DNA from: Agapetus fuscipes
Taxonomy: Eukaryota > Arthropoda > Insecta > Trichoptera > Glossosomatidae
Direction: 5' to 3'
Assembly (NCBI GenBank): GCA_951799405.1
Contig: OX637343.1
Span: 9,030,524-9,094,523, forward strand
Length of the DNA stretch: 64,000 nucleotides
Below, piece after piece: positions 1-10,320 of the stretch; position 1 is the first letter of the stretch; every line of letters begins with the position of its first letter. The position numbers and the translations under genes are program-made. The notes below the pieces were generated by a model. That model ran no database searches. It worked only from the letters and a program-made list of their open reading frames with translations, and had not been told where the DNA came from.

Positions 1-347
1 TAAAAATGGCTGACGGTTTGACAGCGGGGCTATTGTTTTGTGGCTAAAGGTATCGGCAGATAAAATATCAATTGAATTTACTTAAATAGTAATATTCACT
101 GGTAATTACGAGTGAAAAGTTACTCCAGATTTTTTATTACAATTTCTTGTATTGTTTGTGCATTTGGAAAATGTGTGGCTTGGCATTTTTACGATTTTTC
201 TTTCCAGTTAGGAAACACACCTGTTAATAGTTGGGTGGTTACCGATAGACTGAATTCGGATTTTTGTATGATGAGTGGGGTAGCGCATTTCTAATTCACA
301 AAGGATTGCTTTCTCAGCCTATCCAGCCCTTATAAATCCATGATTTC
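1..347 (+). repeat. unclassified repeat R-end, copy 1 (cut by window edge)
   Basis: About 340 bp that recur inverted at 35240-35587 with roughly 95% identity. Begins with TAAAAATGGCTGACGG and contains an open frame of 60 codons in both copies (FQLGNTPVNSW, SDFCMMSGVAHF). Similarity ends abruptly near 347. No known family recognised. Confidence 0.75.
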
Positions 348-572
348 CATCACCTTTTCCTAAAATTTTCCACCTTTTCCTAAAATTTCCTCTCACTCTG
401 TACATCCCATTCTTTCACAATTCCATCAGCCATGAACAGAAAAGTTATGAAAGAATGTGATATACAGAGTGAATGTAAACGAAGGAAGGGCGAGTGTCCA
501 ATTTCTGAGTTAGATGTTTTGGGTTTGAATCAGAGACATGATTTCCAATTACATTGCTTTCTTCTCACACAA

Positions 573-655
573 ATTAGCAGAACACTGTGTCCGCCTCGTC
601 TTCGTTACTCTGGCCTTCTCTTTTCAGCTGCTTGTCAGAGTGATGGACACACTGT
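573..655 (-). pseudogene. partial duplicate of faf exon 7
   Basis: Minus-strand translation reads SDKQLKREGQSNEDEADTV, a decayed copy of [19 protein letters not shown] in the exon at 663-816. The DNA of the two stretches (579-640 and 725-786) is roughly three quarters identical by eye. It lies in the intron beyond the donor of the real exon and has no splice sites of its own. Confidence 0.7.
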
Positions 656-662
656 GGCTTAC

Positions 663-816
663 CCTTGATGAGGTTAGAGTTGTGTGTGGCCTTGGCAGCC
701 AGGCACTTGCAGGCCCTGATGAGGCAGGACACTGTGTCCGTCTTGTTCTCGCTGCCCCGGGCTTCTCTCTTCAGCTCCTCGTCGGAGAGGCGCTCCAGCA
801 CGCCCGGAACAGCTTC
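663..816 (-). CDS. faf: faf exon 7 (coding, last in window)
   Basis: Encodes residues ~292-342, [20 protein letters not shown] and a [12 protein letters not shown] helix, matching NLTDEELKKEAKNEAKND...LKNLAS of USP9X. Acceptor TATAG, donor GTAAGCC. The following exon was not found in 1-660. Confidence 0.9.
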
Positions 817-3800
817 CTATACAAATAAACATTCCAACACTTCAGAATTTGATTCCATAACTGGGTTCTACAGTAACCAGCGATAATGATGTTGCGGAAG
901 AAATTTAACAATGAAAAAATGTCTACTAAACGAAGCTTATATGGCTTTCAAAGGCAGATGAGATCAAAGCTGGTTAGGAAAAACACAAAAATGCTGTTCC
1001 GGCATCTCGGAGGTTAAAGGATTCAAATCAAAGTAACATATTTATTGGATCAGAGATGAGTAGATTCACTTACCAGAAGTGGTCTGAGGTACTTGTTGAC
1101 CACGTACGGCGTCAGTAGCTCGTGGCAAAGACCGAAGGGTCTTATCAGCTGCCACACGGCCTGCACAGTGCGGGCGGCCCCCCCAGAACCATCCTGGTCA
1201 GCCAGGGCTCCCCCCACAGGGGGTGGGGAGGAGGAGGAGGTGGAGGAGGGGGGCGGGGGGCTGGCTGAGGGGGGGGACGGCCCATCAGAGGACGGCTCCT
1301 CTGTGCTCGGAACCTGGAAATATATTTTTCTGCCTTTTACTGGTATTTTGCAAAAAAGGACACACAGGAAATGATGCTTTCAGTCTAGAAAAGGGTTATG
1401 GCATGAAAAATTAAAAAAGGACTCCAACTGTCTCGTCGTCTTTTCGCTGGGCTTTTGTTCGACATATTATTTGCAACCACATGGGAGAGTCTATCAGGGT
1501 TCCATCTAGTCTAAATGTTTCCACTGAAATCATCATCTATTTCTGCCCCAACTTACAATATCGTCAACTAGTGATGGTGATAAATCAGTTGACTTTTTAA
1601 TTGTGGCCGTTTCGTGACATGTGTCCAAGGGTGATCCAAATAAATTGATAAACACATCAATCTTGAGACGTCTTTTGAAGTGACTACTGTCAAAAATCTC
1701 TCAAACCATAGGTGGCATGTCGGTTCCACGCCCTTGGAGCCGCCACTGCAAAAGCACGCTTGCTTAATAATGTTGCAGCTAAACATCATCTTCTGCAGTA
1801 GTGGTCAAAAGAGCACCGGTCTGTAGTCTAGTGGTTAAAGCTATAGACTTGTATTTCAAAGGTCTTGTTAGATCTAGAATATTCTGAAAAAGAAGTGATG
1901 AAAGAGATATGCAAGGACAGAAAAAATTGGCCAGTACATCTGTAGGGGTACCGGCGGTAGCCTAGTGGAATGGCGGCAGGATACGATGATAGTTACACAT
2001 GTGGGGCAATACAATCACAATGCTTACCTCCGCGGGCACAGGTCCGTTATCGGTGACTGGTTCAGCTGATGTTCCCGGCACAGGGTCTTCAGATGACGTG
2101 GAGAGCTGCTTCACACCTGTCACCACGGCAAACCTCTCCACCACCTCCTCAAAGCCCTTCAGGTAGCCAAACCTGCGGGAAATCAACCACATTTAACACT
2201 CCATGAAGTCTGAAGTTGGGTGAATGGTAAAAATTAGGATGCTGTAGATCAGGTGTCCAAACTCCGAACTTATATTTACAACTGGATCAAGAGGTAAATG
2301 TGATCCAGTTAACAGAAGCCAGCAGACTGCATTGGCTGGGTCACATCCAAGTAATGGACCATCGGAGCCTGGAAAAGATTATTATGATGATATACCCAAA
2401 GGGGTGCAGGACAATGGGAAGACCCAGATGAAGGTGGCAGACTGCCGTGCGGTAGGAAAGAGAGAGGAGGAAGGCAGCTCAATGTAATATATATTTACCA
2501 CTTAGACCAATCTAATCTAATCTAATCTAAGCTGCAAAGATATATATCACTTAAGATTCATACTAAATGCATTCCCACAAGCAGACATGTATAATTTCGC
2601 GCTAACACATGCCGCATGTGGACCTACAATATAAAAACCCAATCTCAAATGAACATAAGCCTTGCAACTCTTGCCGTCCTTCCCTGAAACAGGGGTGACA
2701 TTGGCAAAGTGAACCATTTTTTATATTATGGGTGGTCATCCGCATAACAACCTATAAGTCATGGAACAACCAGGGGTCTCCAAACTATTTTACCTAAAGG
2801 GCAGTATTGAAATTTTGAGGTGGTATGGCGGGCCAAGAGGGTCTGGATGACTTGTCCTCCAGGGTGGATAATTTAGAAAACGACAATTGGAAACGGTGTT
2901 TTTTTTTCAATTCAGCATTTCCAGTCTATTTTTACAAATAAATTCATTATTAAACATATTATTAAACATACATATGTTTTAAGTGTCTTTCGGTGTTATT
3001 CTTACTTGTCATATTTCGCCATCGGCCTAACTGGCGACTACTTAGTCTGGGTACAACGCCGGACTAGACCAAATTTGAAATATTGATTCTCGTTCATAGT
3101 GTAACGTAGGAACAGTTGAGCCTGCGACCAAATTTGGACGGCTGAAATTACGTCCGTTCAATGTCGTATTTAAAAAAAAAATCTGTTCTAGAGATGTCAC
3201 TTTATAAATATTATTTAAAGAATAGGGAATTTTCAGTCGTTTTTAAATAATTATTAAAACAATAACCATTGACAATAACGCAAAAAAAAATGAAAAATAA
3301 AAGCAAATAATCAGTTTATAAATTTGTTGTGCAACTTATAATTAAAAAAACTTTGAAAACAATTGATTAGCCAAATAAATCCGTATATTTTTTGTGGATC
3401 GGGAAAAATAAACCAAATATAGGGAATATGCGTTTGGGACGAACACACAGATATGGCCGCGGCGGGCAGGCGGGGACGCGCGGGGCTGACGTCACAATGG
3501 CGGACGGCTGGTTGTTTTGTTCGTACACAAATCAGATGTCAGCCGAAATGCATCTAAATATTTTATTTCAGATGGAAAAAGTGTCTCATATGTGTTCGTG
3601 GAGTGTTGAATATCCTCTTCACTTATTTTAAACTATCAAGTTAAGTTCAGTTTTGTAAAATGTGTCATATGAAGAATTTTGCCGCGAGCCGTGTTTCAAT
3701 CTTTCAAATGATTTCTTTTGCTTCTTATTTTTTTGTGTTTTGTGCCTCAAAAAGCGATTGATTAGCAAAAAGATGCTGAATTCTGTCAATGTGACCAAAA

Positions 3801-6800
3801 TGACAAAAACAAATCGCAAAACAAAACAGTAATAAAGCAAATATTTACGATTTAATATTAAATACGGCAGTTGTCAAAATCGACTGTACCAATGACTGTA
3901 CCACAAAACCGTCTCCGAGGCGGTTTTGTCTTGGCCTAACTTTGCATACATTTGGAGGTTAGATTTGAGCGGGCGTTGAGCTCGAGACGCAAGCCTAACT
4001 ACTTCAGAAATGTTCAAGAATCAAAATTAAGCAAAACGTGGGTTCAAAGGGCGACGAAAATGTCTAAGAATAACACCGTTTGAGTTTTACTTAAGTAGCG
4101 CGGCTGATCTTTCCGTTCTCAATACCTAAAATAAAACTTTTTCTGATTCGGAGTCTGCGGGCCGGATTTAATCCTTTCACGGGCGCATTTGGCCCGCAGG
4201 CTGTAGTTTGGAGACCCCTGACTTATTATAGACAATTTGAAAAATAAGTTTGTGTACATGCTGATGGTCTATGTGACCGCGACCAAGCTACACATACAGT
4301 GTAACTTCTTCAACGCCAACCACTTCAGTTGAAGTGGAGGTTTTCCAGCACCCAACGGGGTTGTTACTCATTTCTTATGAAGGCTGAGTAAACCTTGCTG
4401 ATATTTTATTCGGGTTTGAAATAAACAGCAAAACGGGAGATCATTTGTGACACCCTCGGTGGGATTCGAACCCGAGCTTTCGGCATGGAATGCAAGCACT
4501 CTACCAACTGAGATATCACAGGTCTTTTTTTCCTTCTCTATGAAGTTGTGACTGTACTAATAGCAAATACGGGATTGGATTCCCCAGTCACATCACAGCC
4601 TGGAAAAGAGAATGGTAGTGACAAACCCAGAGGGGCGAGGGGCAGTTGCAAGACCCAGTTAAAGATGGCTGCATGGAGTGAACATCTTGCAGGCATATGG
4701 GACTGGTGGAGGATGGTGTTGGTCAAGGAGCGATTCATTAAGGAATAACAGTACATAAATGGTTAAGGACTTGATGGGTTACCAGTTGATGAAGTCCACG
4801 AGCCATCCCCGCGGACTGCGGTGGTCCATGGGCCTAGCATACGTCACATCCTCTGTTGTTGTCTCACTTTGGCGGCTGGCGTTGAATGAATGAAATCTGA
4901 AACACGGATAAGAAAGTAAGTCATTCATATGATACTTGCATAATGAGTAACAGCAAGAGTGTACAGAGGAAAGCCTGGAAGGGGAAGACCGAGGAAGGAA
5001 TGGATATACCAAATAGGTGAGATTGGGAAAGAATGGAACCTGCAGAGTGAGAATAAGAGAAGAGTATGAATGAGGAAAGTGATGAATGTCGAAGAGATGA
5101 AAGGGATATGCAAGGACAGAAAAAATTGGAGATGCATCTGCGGAGGTACCAGCCACCCTTAGTGGAATGGGGGCAGTATGCAGAACAGCATGAAAAATCA
5201 AATGAGTAGATTAAAAAATGATGACCGAAGAGATAAACTCTATAATTTAAGTTCTTTTGAATAGTGCCATGAATTGTTGAATGGTAGACTATAAAAACAC
5301 ATTTTATTACATTTATGCCCGCTTTCCACTGCGAGCGGAGCTGACTCCGTACGGACTCCGTTCGACTAGCAACAGTAAATTTCATAGAAGTGCTTCCACC
5401 GACAGCGAGTCAGCGGAGCGGACTGAGCGAGTACAAAGAGTTACGAAAGTGGTCGCAGAGTTGAGCGAGTTTCCAGCGGACTCCGTACGGACTCCGCTCG
5501 ACTAGCAACAGTAAATTTCATAGAAGTGCTTCCACCGACAGCGGAGTGAGCGGAGCAGGCTGAGCGAGTAAAAATGACTCCGCTGTGTCATGGTCTCGGC
5601 CGCTAGTTTTCAACTGACTTCGCTCCCCCGTGCCCCCCGCGCCAACCCGCGTAGTTGCGTGACAGCGATAAAACACATCATACATGATTTACAAAGACAC
5701 ATCATACATTATTGTATTAATTTGAAAATATTAAAATGTATGTTTTATTTCAAACATCTACATTTTATGTTAAAAGCAAAATAATACATTACTTTTTATG
5801 TTTCGAAACAAAAAAAAAATCTTTTATTAATAATTAAAACGTTTGATCTGGGCGTAGGCTGCAACGAGCTGTCACACACTGCACATCATACATTATTTTA
5901 TAAATTTGAAAATATTAAAATGTATGTTTTATTTCAAACATCTACTTTTTATGTATTAAAGCAAAATAATATATTACTTTTTATTTTTCGAAACAAAAAA
6001 AAAAACTTTTTTTACTAATAATTAAAACGTTTGATCTGGGCGTAGGCTGCAACGAGCTGTCACACACTAGTTGGCTCCGCTAAGCCAGCTGTAGATGGAA
6101 GGCAAACAACTCTTTCATCTGACTCATCTCATTTCCCGCCTAGCTCACTCCGCCGAGCTCGTTGGCTGTGGAAGGCAAATACCATTATTTTTTAAAACTC
6201 TTTCGCAATGGAAGGCCAAAACTATTTCACTACGCTCCGCTCAGCTATTTCCCGCTCCCGCTCAGCTATTTCCCGCTCGCAGTGGAAAGCGGGCATTATA
6301 GGCTGCCAGCCCAGCCAGCATGAGATTGGTCCCAGCATAGAATATTTTTCAGAAAGTGATAACAATTATTTTTGCTTCCACGGGACTCAAACCCAAACTT
6401 TCCAATATTGAGTTTTTATCATTTCAGTCGGTTTCATTAGACACAACATACTAGCGACACCAAGAAAGTATATAAGTGACAGCATTACACATGGCGCTGA
6501 TGTCCTCGGTGTCAGTGGACCATGCACTGAGGGTGCACAAGACAAAGTCCTGGAGGATGAGACTACAAGGTGTGTCACCAAGAAAGTAAATAAGTTACAG
6601 CATTACACATTCCGCTGATGTCCTCGGTGTCAGTGGACCATGGACTGAAGCTGCACAAGAGAGTCCTAGTGATTGGTGGTGAGACTACAAGGTGTCACCA
6701 AGAAAGTAAATAAGTTACAGCATTACACATGGCGCAGATGTCCTCGGTGTCAGTGGACATGGACTGAGGCTGAACAAGACAAAGTCCTGGAGGATGGTGG

Positions 6801-9497
6801 TGAGACTACAAGGTGTGTCACCAAAAAAGTAAATAATTGACAGCATTACACATGGCGCTGATGTCCTCGGTGTCAGTGGACCATGCACTGAGGGTGCACA
6901 AGACAAAGTCCTGGAGGATGAGACTACAAGGTGTGTCACCAAGAAAGTAAATAAGTGACAACATTACACATGCCGCTGATATCCTCCGTGTCAGTGGACC
7001 ATGAACTGAAGCTGCAAAAGACAGAGAGTCCTGGTGATTGGTGGTGAGACTATAAAGTACGTAAGTTGTAAAAGTACATACTTAAGTTGTAACACTACAC
7101 ATAGCGCTGATATCCTCGGTGTCAGTGGACCATGGACTGAGGACAAGACAGAGAGCCTTTGGTGGATGGTGGTGAGCCTACAAGGTGAATGAATAGCATT
7201 ATCCTCACTTGTTGTTGGGATTGAAGAGCATGGCCAGCAGGCTGAGCAGGTGCGGGCAGTCCAGGCGCAGGGCGCACAGCTGCACCAGCCTGTTGCAGTT
7301 GCTCCTGATGCACATCTGGATGTTGGGCTTCCACGAGGACACGGCTTCGTCCGTCAGCAGCTTGGTGAAGGACAGTGTCAGCCCGTCGCGGTAGAAGCGC
7401 TGGCACGACGCGCAGCTGACGTCACGCCCTGCAACACACACAGCACATCAACATAAGTTTAAAATCATTTATATTTTCAAAAATGCTCTTGGCTGAGTTG
7501 AAAAATTCATTACCTTTACCAAAGACCGGTCAAAAAAGGTCGCCTTTAGCAATTAAGTCTTGCTTGAGAATTGGTGCTTTCTACAGTGATGCCCCAACTC
7601 ATATAGGGCCATAACAACAACAAACATCAGGATGATTTATTTGCTTGTGGCACTGTGTGAGTGGTGTTACCTTGGATTGCCAGCGTGATCGCAGCGTTGA
7701 GCAGCACCTCCAGCTCCTGCTCTGGCAGCACTGGCACCACCCAGCGCGGGCTGGAGATCTTCTCCTCCAGGGCCGTCAGCTTCCCCACCGGGAACTCCAT
7801 TGGCTGGACAAAAACAGTAACAGTTACAGCTATTTCACACTAGACGCATTCTGCCAGTTTGTCTATGGATTACCGTACAGTGTGAAAGCATACATCCCCA
7901 TACGCTACTAGACTTCCGACCCGGTAATCCATAGATAATCCGGGCAGAATGTATTGTGTCTGAAAAGTCCCTAACAATGTACTTTACAAACAAATTAGAT
8001 AAAGCGTAATCTAAACCAGTGGTTCCCAAACTTTTAATTTCGCGTACCACTCACGAAATTGTAAATCAGTGGCGTACCACTGAAATGTAAAAGTTAAAAA
8101 AATCGTTCACAATGGTAAAATAACAAAAACTGCAACAACTGTTGATCACAACATTATGTTTATTTATTCATCATAGAAAAAAATACGATACTCTCATTGC
8201 GAAAAATCGTGCTGCATGTTTGAGACAAGAGGAAATAAACAGCCATGGCCATAAAAAGTCATATGACCATAGCTGCTTGCGTACCACCTTAAGAAGCATC
8301 GCGTACCACCAGTGGTACGCGTACCATAGTTTGGGAATCACTGATCTAAACAATATAATATTTTGACGTTTTTAAGCAAATAGCATTCTGAATTTCGTTT
8401 TCGGTCGCTTAGGAGACTTAAGTCACTGAAAACTGGGTCATCACTGGCCAAGGGAAGTTTGGAATGTTCGGACTCCATTGAAAAAAAACAATCTACTTTT
8501 AGTAATAATTGTTAATCGAAGTTGCAAAAATATATTAACATTTAAAATTCATATTAGATGCATGCTTGCAAACAAACATGTGTAAGTTCGCGCTTACAAA
8601 TAATGCACGTTTACTTACAAATCAAAATCCAAACCTCAAATGAACATAAACAGAGCTGTCATTGGAAAAGTGAACCATTTTTTTATAGTATGGATGGTCA
8701 GCCTCATACCAACCTATAAGTAGATTACATAATAATGGACCAAGACTGAGGCCTTGTGATATACCCAATAAATGAGTTGTGCAATTAGAAAAAAGTGTTT
8801 TCTTTTTACCGAAGCTTGCAAGTGTTTATGTTAAAGTTATGGCGATGAAAACAAGTTTGGAGATGCAATTTTTTTATGCGATTCACATAGAAATTCTTCA
8901 TTTTTGGACGTCCGCCAAAAATGAGAAATTCTCTCAAAACATAGAAGACATCTAAGTAATGAAATAATGTGACGTAGCTAGGTAAAACATGTACCTATGC
9001 TATCTAAGTAGCAGATTTCCAAATTCTTCCCAGAAGTTTTATGTTTTTTATTATTATTTATCTTATTTTATGGTGTCATTGCTTGTAACTTCACAGAAAG
9101 GCCTTCCACCACTTATGAAAATATATAGCTTTGTATGAGGGTCCATGCGCTGGGGGTCCATCTGACACATACATACAAGACGGGTAAGAGGAGGGTTTAA
9201 GCATATTTGGTTGCTAGACTAATACATTAGTAGGAGGCTGACCACCCATACCGTAAAAATGAATTCATATTTACAATGCCACTCCTCTTTGAGAGTAAGG
9301 TAAAAAGAGTTGCAGTTTATACTTATTCAAGTTTTAGGTTTATTTTTTCACGTACACCTACAGCATGCCTAAGCGCAAACTTACACAAATCTGCTTGTGA
9401 GCTTATTTTAAATATTAATCTTAAATATACTTTTAAATTAGATTATAAATGTAATAATAATAGCAGTAGTACTCACGTCTGTGTCTGATATCGTCAT
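663..9497 (-). CDS. faf: faf/USP9X deubiquitinase, N-terminal part (7 coding exons, runs off left edge)
   Basis: Orthologue of insect fat facets / vertebrate USP9X, a very large ubiquitin-specific protease that removes ubiquitin from endocytic and signalling substrates. Only the first ~342 residues (of ~2,500 in the family) are here, so the catalytic USP domain lies outside the window. Coding exons in order: 9497-9477, 7803-7671, 7428-7209, 4896-4783, 2172-2028, 1313-1074, 816-663. All have AG/GT borders and the reading phase is unbroken. Recognisable family strings are [50 protein letters not shown] and [13 protein letters not shown], in the same order as in USP9X. This part forms the helical (armadillo-like) N-terminal scaffold. 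A Ser/Pro-rich insert of ~65 residues (about 180-245), not present in the vertebrate protein as I recall it, is GC-rich. Introns are filled with SINEs, LINE ends and hAT elements. Identification is firm; the exact start is an inference. Confidence 0.93.
1074..1313 (-). CDS. faf: faf exon 6 (coding), low-complexity insert plus conserved end
   Basis: Eighty codons. The first ~45 are Ser/Pro/Gly-rich and very GC-rich, with runs of C and G on either strand. The last ~30 ([20 protein letters not shown]) match USP9X LIKPFGQCYEFL. Acceptor TTTCCAG, donor GTAAG. Confidence 0.88.
1815..1985 (+). mobile_element. SINE3 head fragment joined to LINE 3' fragment
   Basis: 1815-1870 resembles the start of the tRNA-derived SINE3 (GGTCTGTAGTCTAGTGGTTA). 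1880-1983 matches the LINE 3' end at 5080-5170 (GATATGCAAGGACAGAAAAA). Confidence 0.5.
2028..2172 (-). CDS. faf: faf exon 5 (coding)
   Basis: Encodes residues ~163-211: [14 protein letters not shown], like FGTLNGFQILHDRF of USP9X, then a Ser/Pro/Glu-rich stretch that begins the insert. Acceptor CCGCAG, donor GTAAGC. Ends in phase 0. Confidence 0.88.
2508..2768 (-). mobile_element. SINE1 copy
   Basis: Full-length copy with an (AATCT)n tail at its left end and the TGACATTGGCAAAGTGAACC core. It abuts a hAT-like element on its right. Confidence 0.8.
2771..4220. mobile_element. non-autonomous hAT-like element, 1.45 kb
   Basis: Terminal inverted repeats CAGGGGTCTCCAAACTA / TAGTTTGGAGACCCCTG, with subterminal GGCGGGCC / GGGCCGGA motifs. 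No transposase frame seen. The outer 8 bases (GGAACAAC, ACTTATTA) do not match. A GC-rich centre (3440-3500) holds a TGACGTCA and an AATGGCGG motif. Confidence 0.7.
4275..4525 (-). mobile_element. SINE2 (tRNA-derived) copy
   Basis: tRNA-like head at the right end: minus strand has a B box GGGTTCGAATCCC and an A-box-like region. The body ends in the ACTTCTTC/TGTGTAGCTTGGT tail. Confidence 0.8.
4783..4896 (-). CDS. faf: faf exon 4 (coding)
   Basis: Encodes residues ~125-163, KFHSFNASR ... [13 protein letters not shown], matching the FHIYNGTR and PRSPKGWLVDLIN motifs of USP9X. Acceptor TTTCAG, donor GTAACC. A LINE 3' fragment abuts the upstream side. Confidence 0.92.
4898..5170 (+). mobile_element. 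RTE-like LINE 3' end fragment
   Basis: Plus-strand reading gives [15 protein letters not shown], the GRGRPR region typical of the C-terminus of these ORFs, then [13 protein letters not shown] and TSHPLVEWG. 5'-truncated. Confidence 0.6.
5317..6294. mobile_element. TIR element, 978 bp, with internal duplication
   Basis: Terminal inverted repeats GCCCGCTTTCCACTGCGAGC / GCTCGCAGTGGAAAGCGGGC, flanked by AT on both sides. Inside, a ~185-bp segment is repeated in tandem (5690-5875 and 5880-6070; both hold CGTAGGCTGCAACGAGCTG). No transposase. The AT flank could suggest ISL2EU/Harbinger, but this is a guess. Confidence 0.7.
6448..7190 (+). repeat. minisatellite, ~120-bp unit, about 6 copies
   Basis: Unit contains GATGTCCTCGGTGTCAGTGG, then AAGTCCTGG and ACTACAAGGTG. 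Units differ by small indels and substitutions. It lies in a faf intron directly below exon 7209-7428. Confidence 0.85.
7209..7428 (-). CDS. faf: faf exon 3 (coding)
   Basis: Encodes residues ~52-124 with [20 protein letters not shown] and [10 protein letters not shown], both clear USP9X/faf matches. Acceptor TTGCAG, donor GTGAGG. Unusually cysteine-rich for this region (7 Cys). A ~120-bp minisatellite starts just downstream in the intron. Confidence 0.92.
7460..7605 (+). mobile_element. SINE3 fragment
   Basis: Contains GGCTGAGTTGAAAAATTCAT, ACCAAAGACCGGTCA and CTTGCTTGAGAATTGG, all parts of the SINE3 body. The tRNA head is missing. Confidence 0.65.
7671..7803 (-). CDS. faf: faf exon 2 (coding)
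   Basis: Encodes residues ~8-51 including [17 protein letters not shown], which is almost the same as the corresponding USP9X segment. Acceptor GTCCAG, donor GTAACACC. Ends in phase 1. Confidence 0.92.
7834..7967. mobile_element. palindromic MITE, ~134 bp
   Basis: Arms GACGCATTCTGCC...TCTATGGATTACCG and its complement CGGTAATCCATAGA...GGCAGAATG. The same family appears in pieces at 22.8 and 23.2-23.65 kb. Confidence 0.65.
8017..8343. mobile_element. hAT-like MITE, 327 bp, with 8-bp TSD
   Basis: Ends CAGTGGTTCCCAAACTTTT and AGTTTGGGAATCACTG, flanked by exact 8-bp repeats ATCTAAAC (8009-8016, 8344-8351). Subterminal GCGTACCAC boxes occur on both sides. Confidence 0.85.
8510..8733 (-). mobile_element. 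SINE1 copy with internal deletion
   Basis: Matches both ends of SINE1, but the part around the CCCCTGTTTCAGGG core is deleted. Confidence 0.7.
9222..9456 (+). mobile_element. SINE1 copy, diverged
   Basis: CTGACCACCCATACCGTAAAAA and GTGAGCTTATTT sections recognisable; many substitutions. Confidence 0.6.
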
Positions 9498-9513
9498 TGT
9501 TACATTTCGATGG
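9477..9513 (-). CDS. faf: faf exon with start codon
   Basis: The acceptor TTTCAG precedes 9513 and a GTGAGT donor follows 9477. The ATG at 9497-9495 opens MTISDTD, which joins in frame to PMEFPVGKL of the next exon. About 16 nt of 5'UTR are in the exon. This start was chosen because it is the first in-frame ATG and there is a stop upstream. Confidence 0.7.
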
Positions 9514-9519
9514 CTGAAA

Positions 9520-10228
9520 AACATGTAAACAAAAATTAAAGTCGTACTCGCACGCCCAAATAGTCAAATAATCTATATTATATGGAAGTTTACACTAAAA
9601 TTGTACTAAATAAAGCGAATATTCCAAGAATCTGACACGGGCAAGCGTACAGAATTGATGTACATGTTGAATTTTACAACATAAATTAATTCAAATGTCA
9701 AATCCCCGTCGCATGACATCACTGCACAAAAATATTTTAACCTCTTGTCAAATTCACAAAAAAACAACATCAAAACGTCAAAGTTTTTATTATTGATTTT
9801 GTAAGAAAGTAAATGTGTAGTACACTCACCAAATAAATACATTTTTACGCCGAAAATATAAATAGAAATGAATATTATCAAGGATAACTTCTGACTACAA
9901 TAAATATGTACGCAATGTCAATACAGTTTTCGCAGAAAGCACAGATTTTGGCAATGTTTAAAGCTGCACAGAATACTTGCTATATTCTCTAGTTCTTCTT
10001 AATTGCATAGAAACTATTAACATGCGATAAATAAAGTGGTAATTGTTTAGTTTTTAATATTCAAGGAATCAGCCGGCCAGACAAAATGGCGTCCGCCGGA
10101 CAAGAAAGCAAAATTACCCGACTGGGAAAAAATCTAAAGCTTTGGAAATACGGACGTAAAAATGTATTTACAATTTAATATAGAATAGAGAGAATGTAGA
10201 GTACAAAGAGGTAAATGCATCAACTTAC
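9520..10228. other. intron with nothing recognised
   Basis: AT-rich, no repeat family or exon seen. Contains CAAAATGGCGTCCGCC near 10084, a YY1-like motif that could mark a faf start site. Confidence 0.4.
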
Positions 10229-10320
10229 CCTGGCACATGATTGATAATAATAAATTAGTTATTCCTAAACCGAAACGATTCTGCGAAGGACTAGTTACTA
10301 GTGTTATGTTGGCCGACACG
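10229..10320 (-). other. faf: probable 5' noncoding exon of faf
   Basis: The strong donor CCAGG|GTAAGTTG ends this segment at 10229, and the next acceptor on the strand is TTTCAG at 9514. The upstream limit is not visible and no TATA box is seen. If spliced to 9513, an upstream ATG gives a 7-codon uORF that stops just before the main ATG. The exon call is inferred from splice signals only. Confidence 0.4.

Noticed and set aside
6387..6942. Repeated minus frames [17 protein letters not shown]
   Set aside because: They come from the ~120-bp minisatellite unit in a faf intron; no splice sites or homology.
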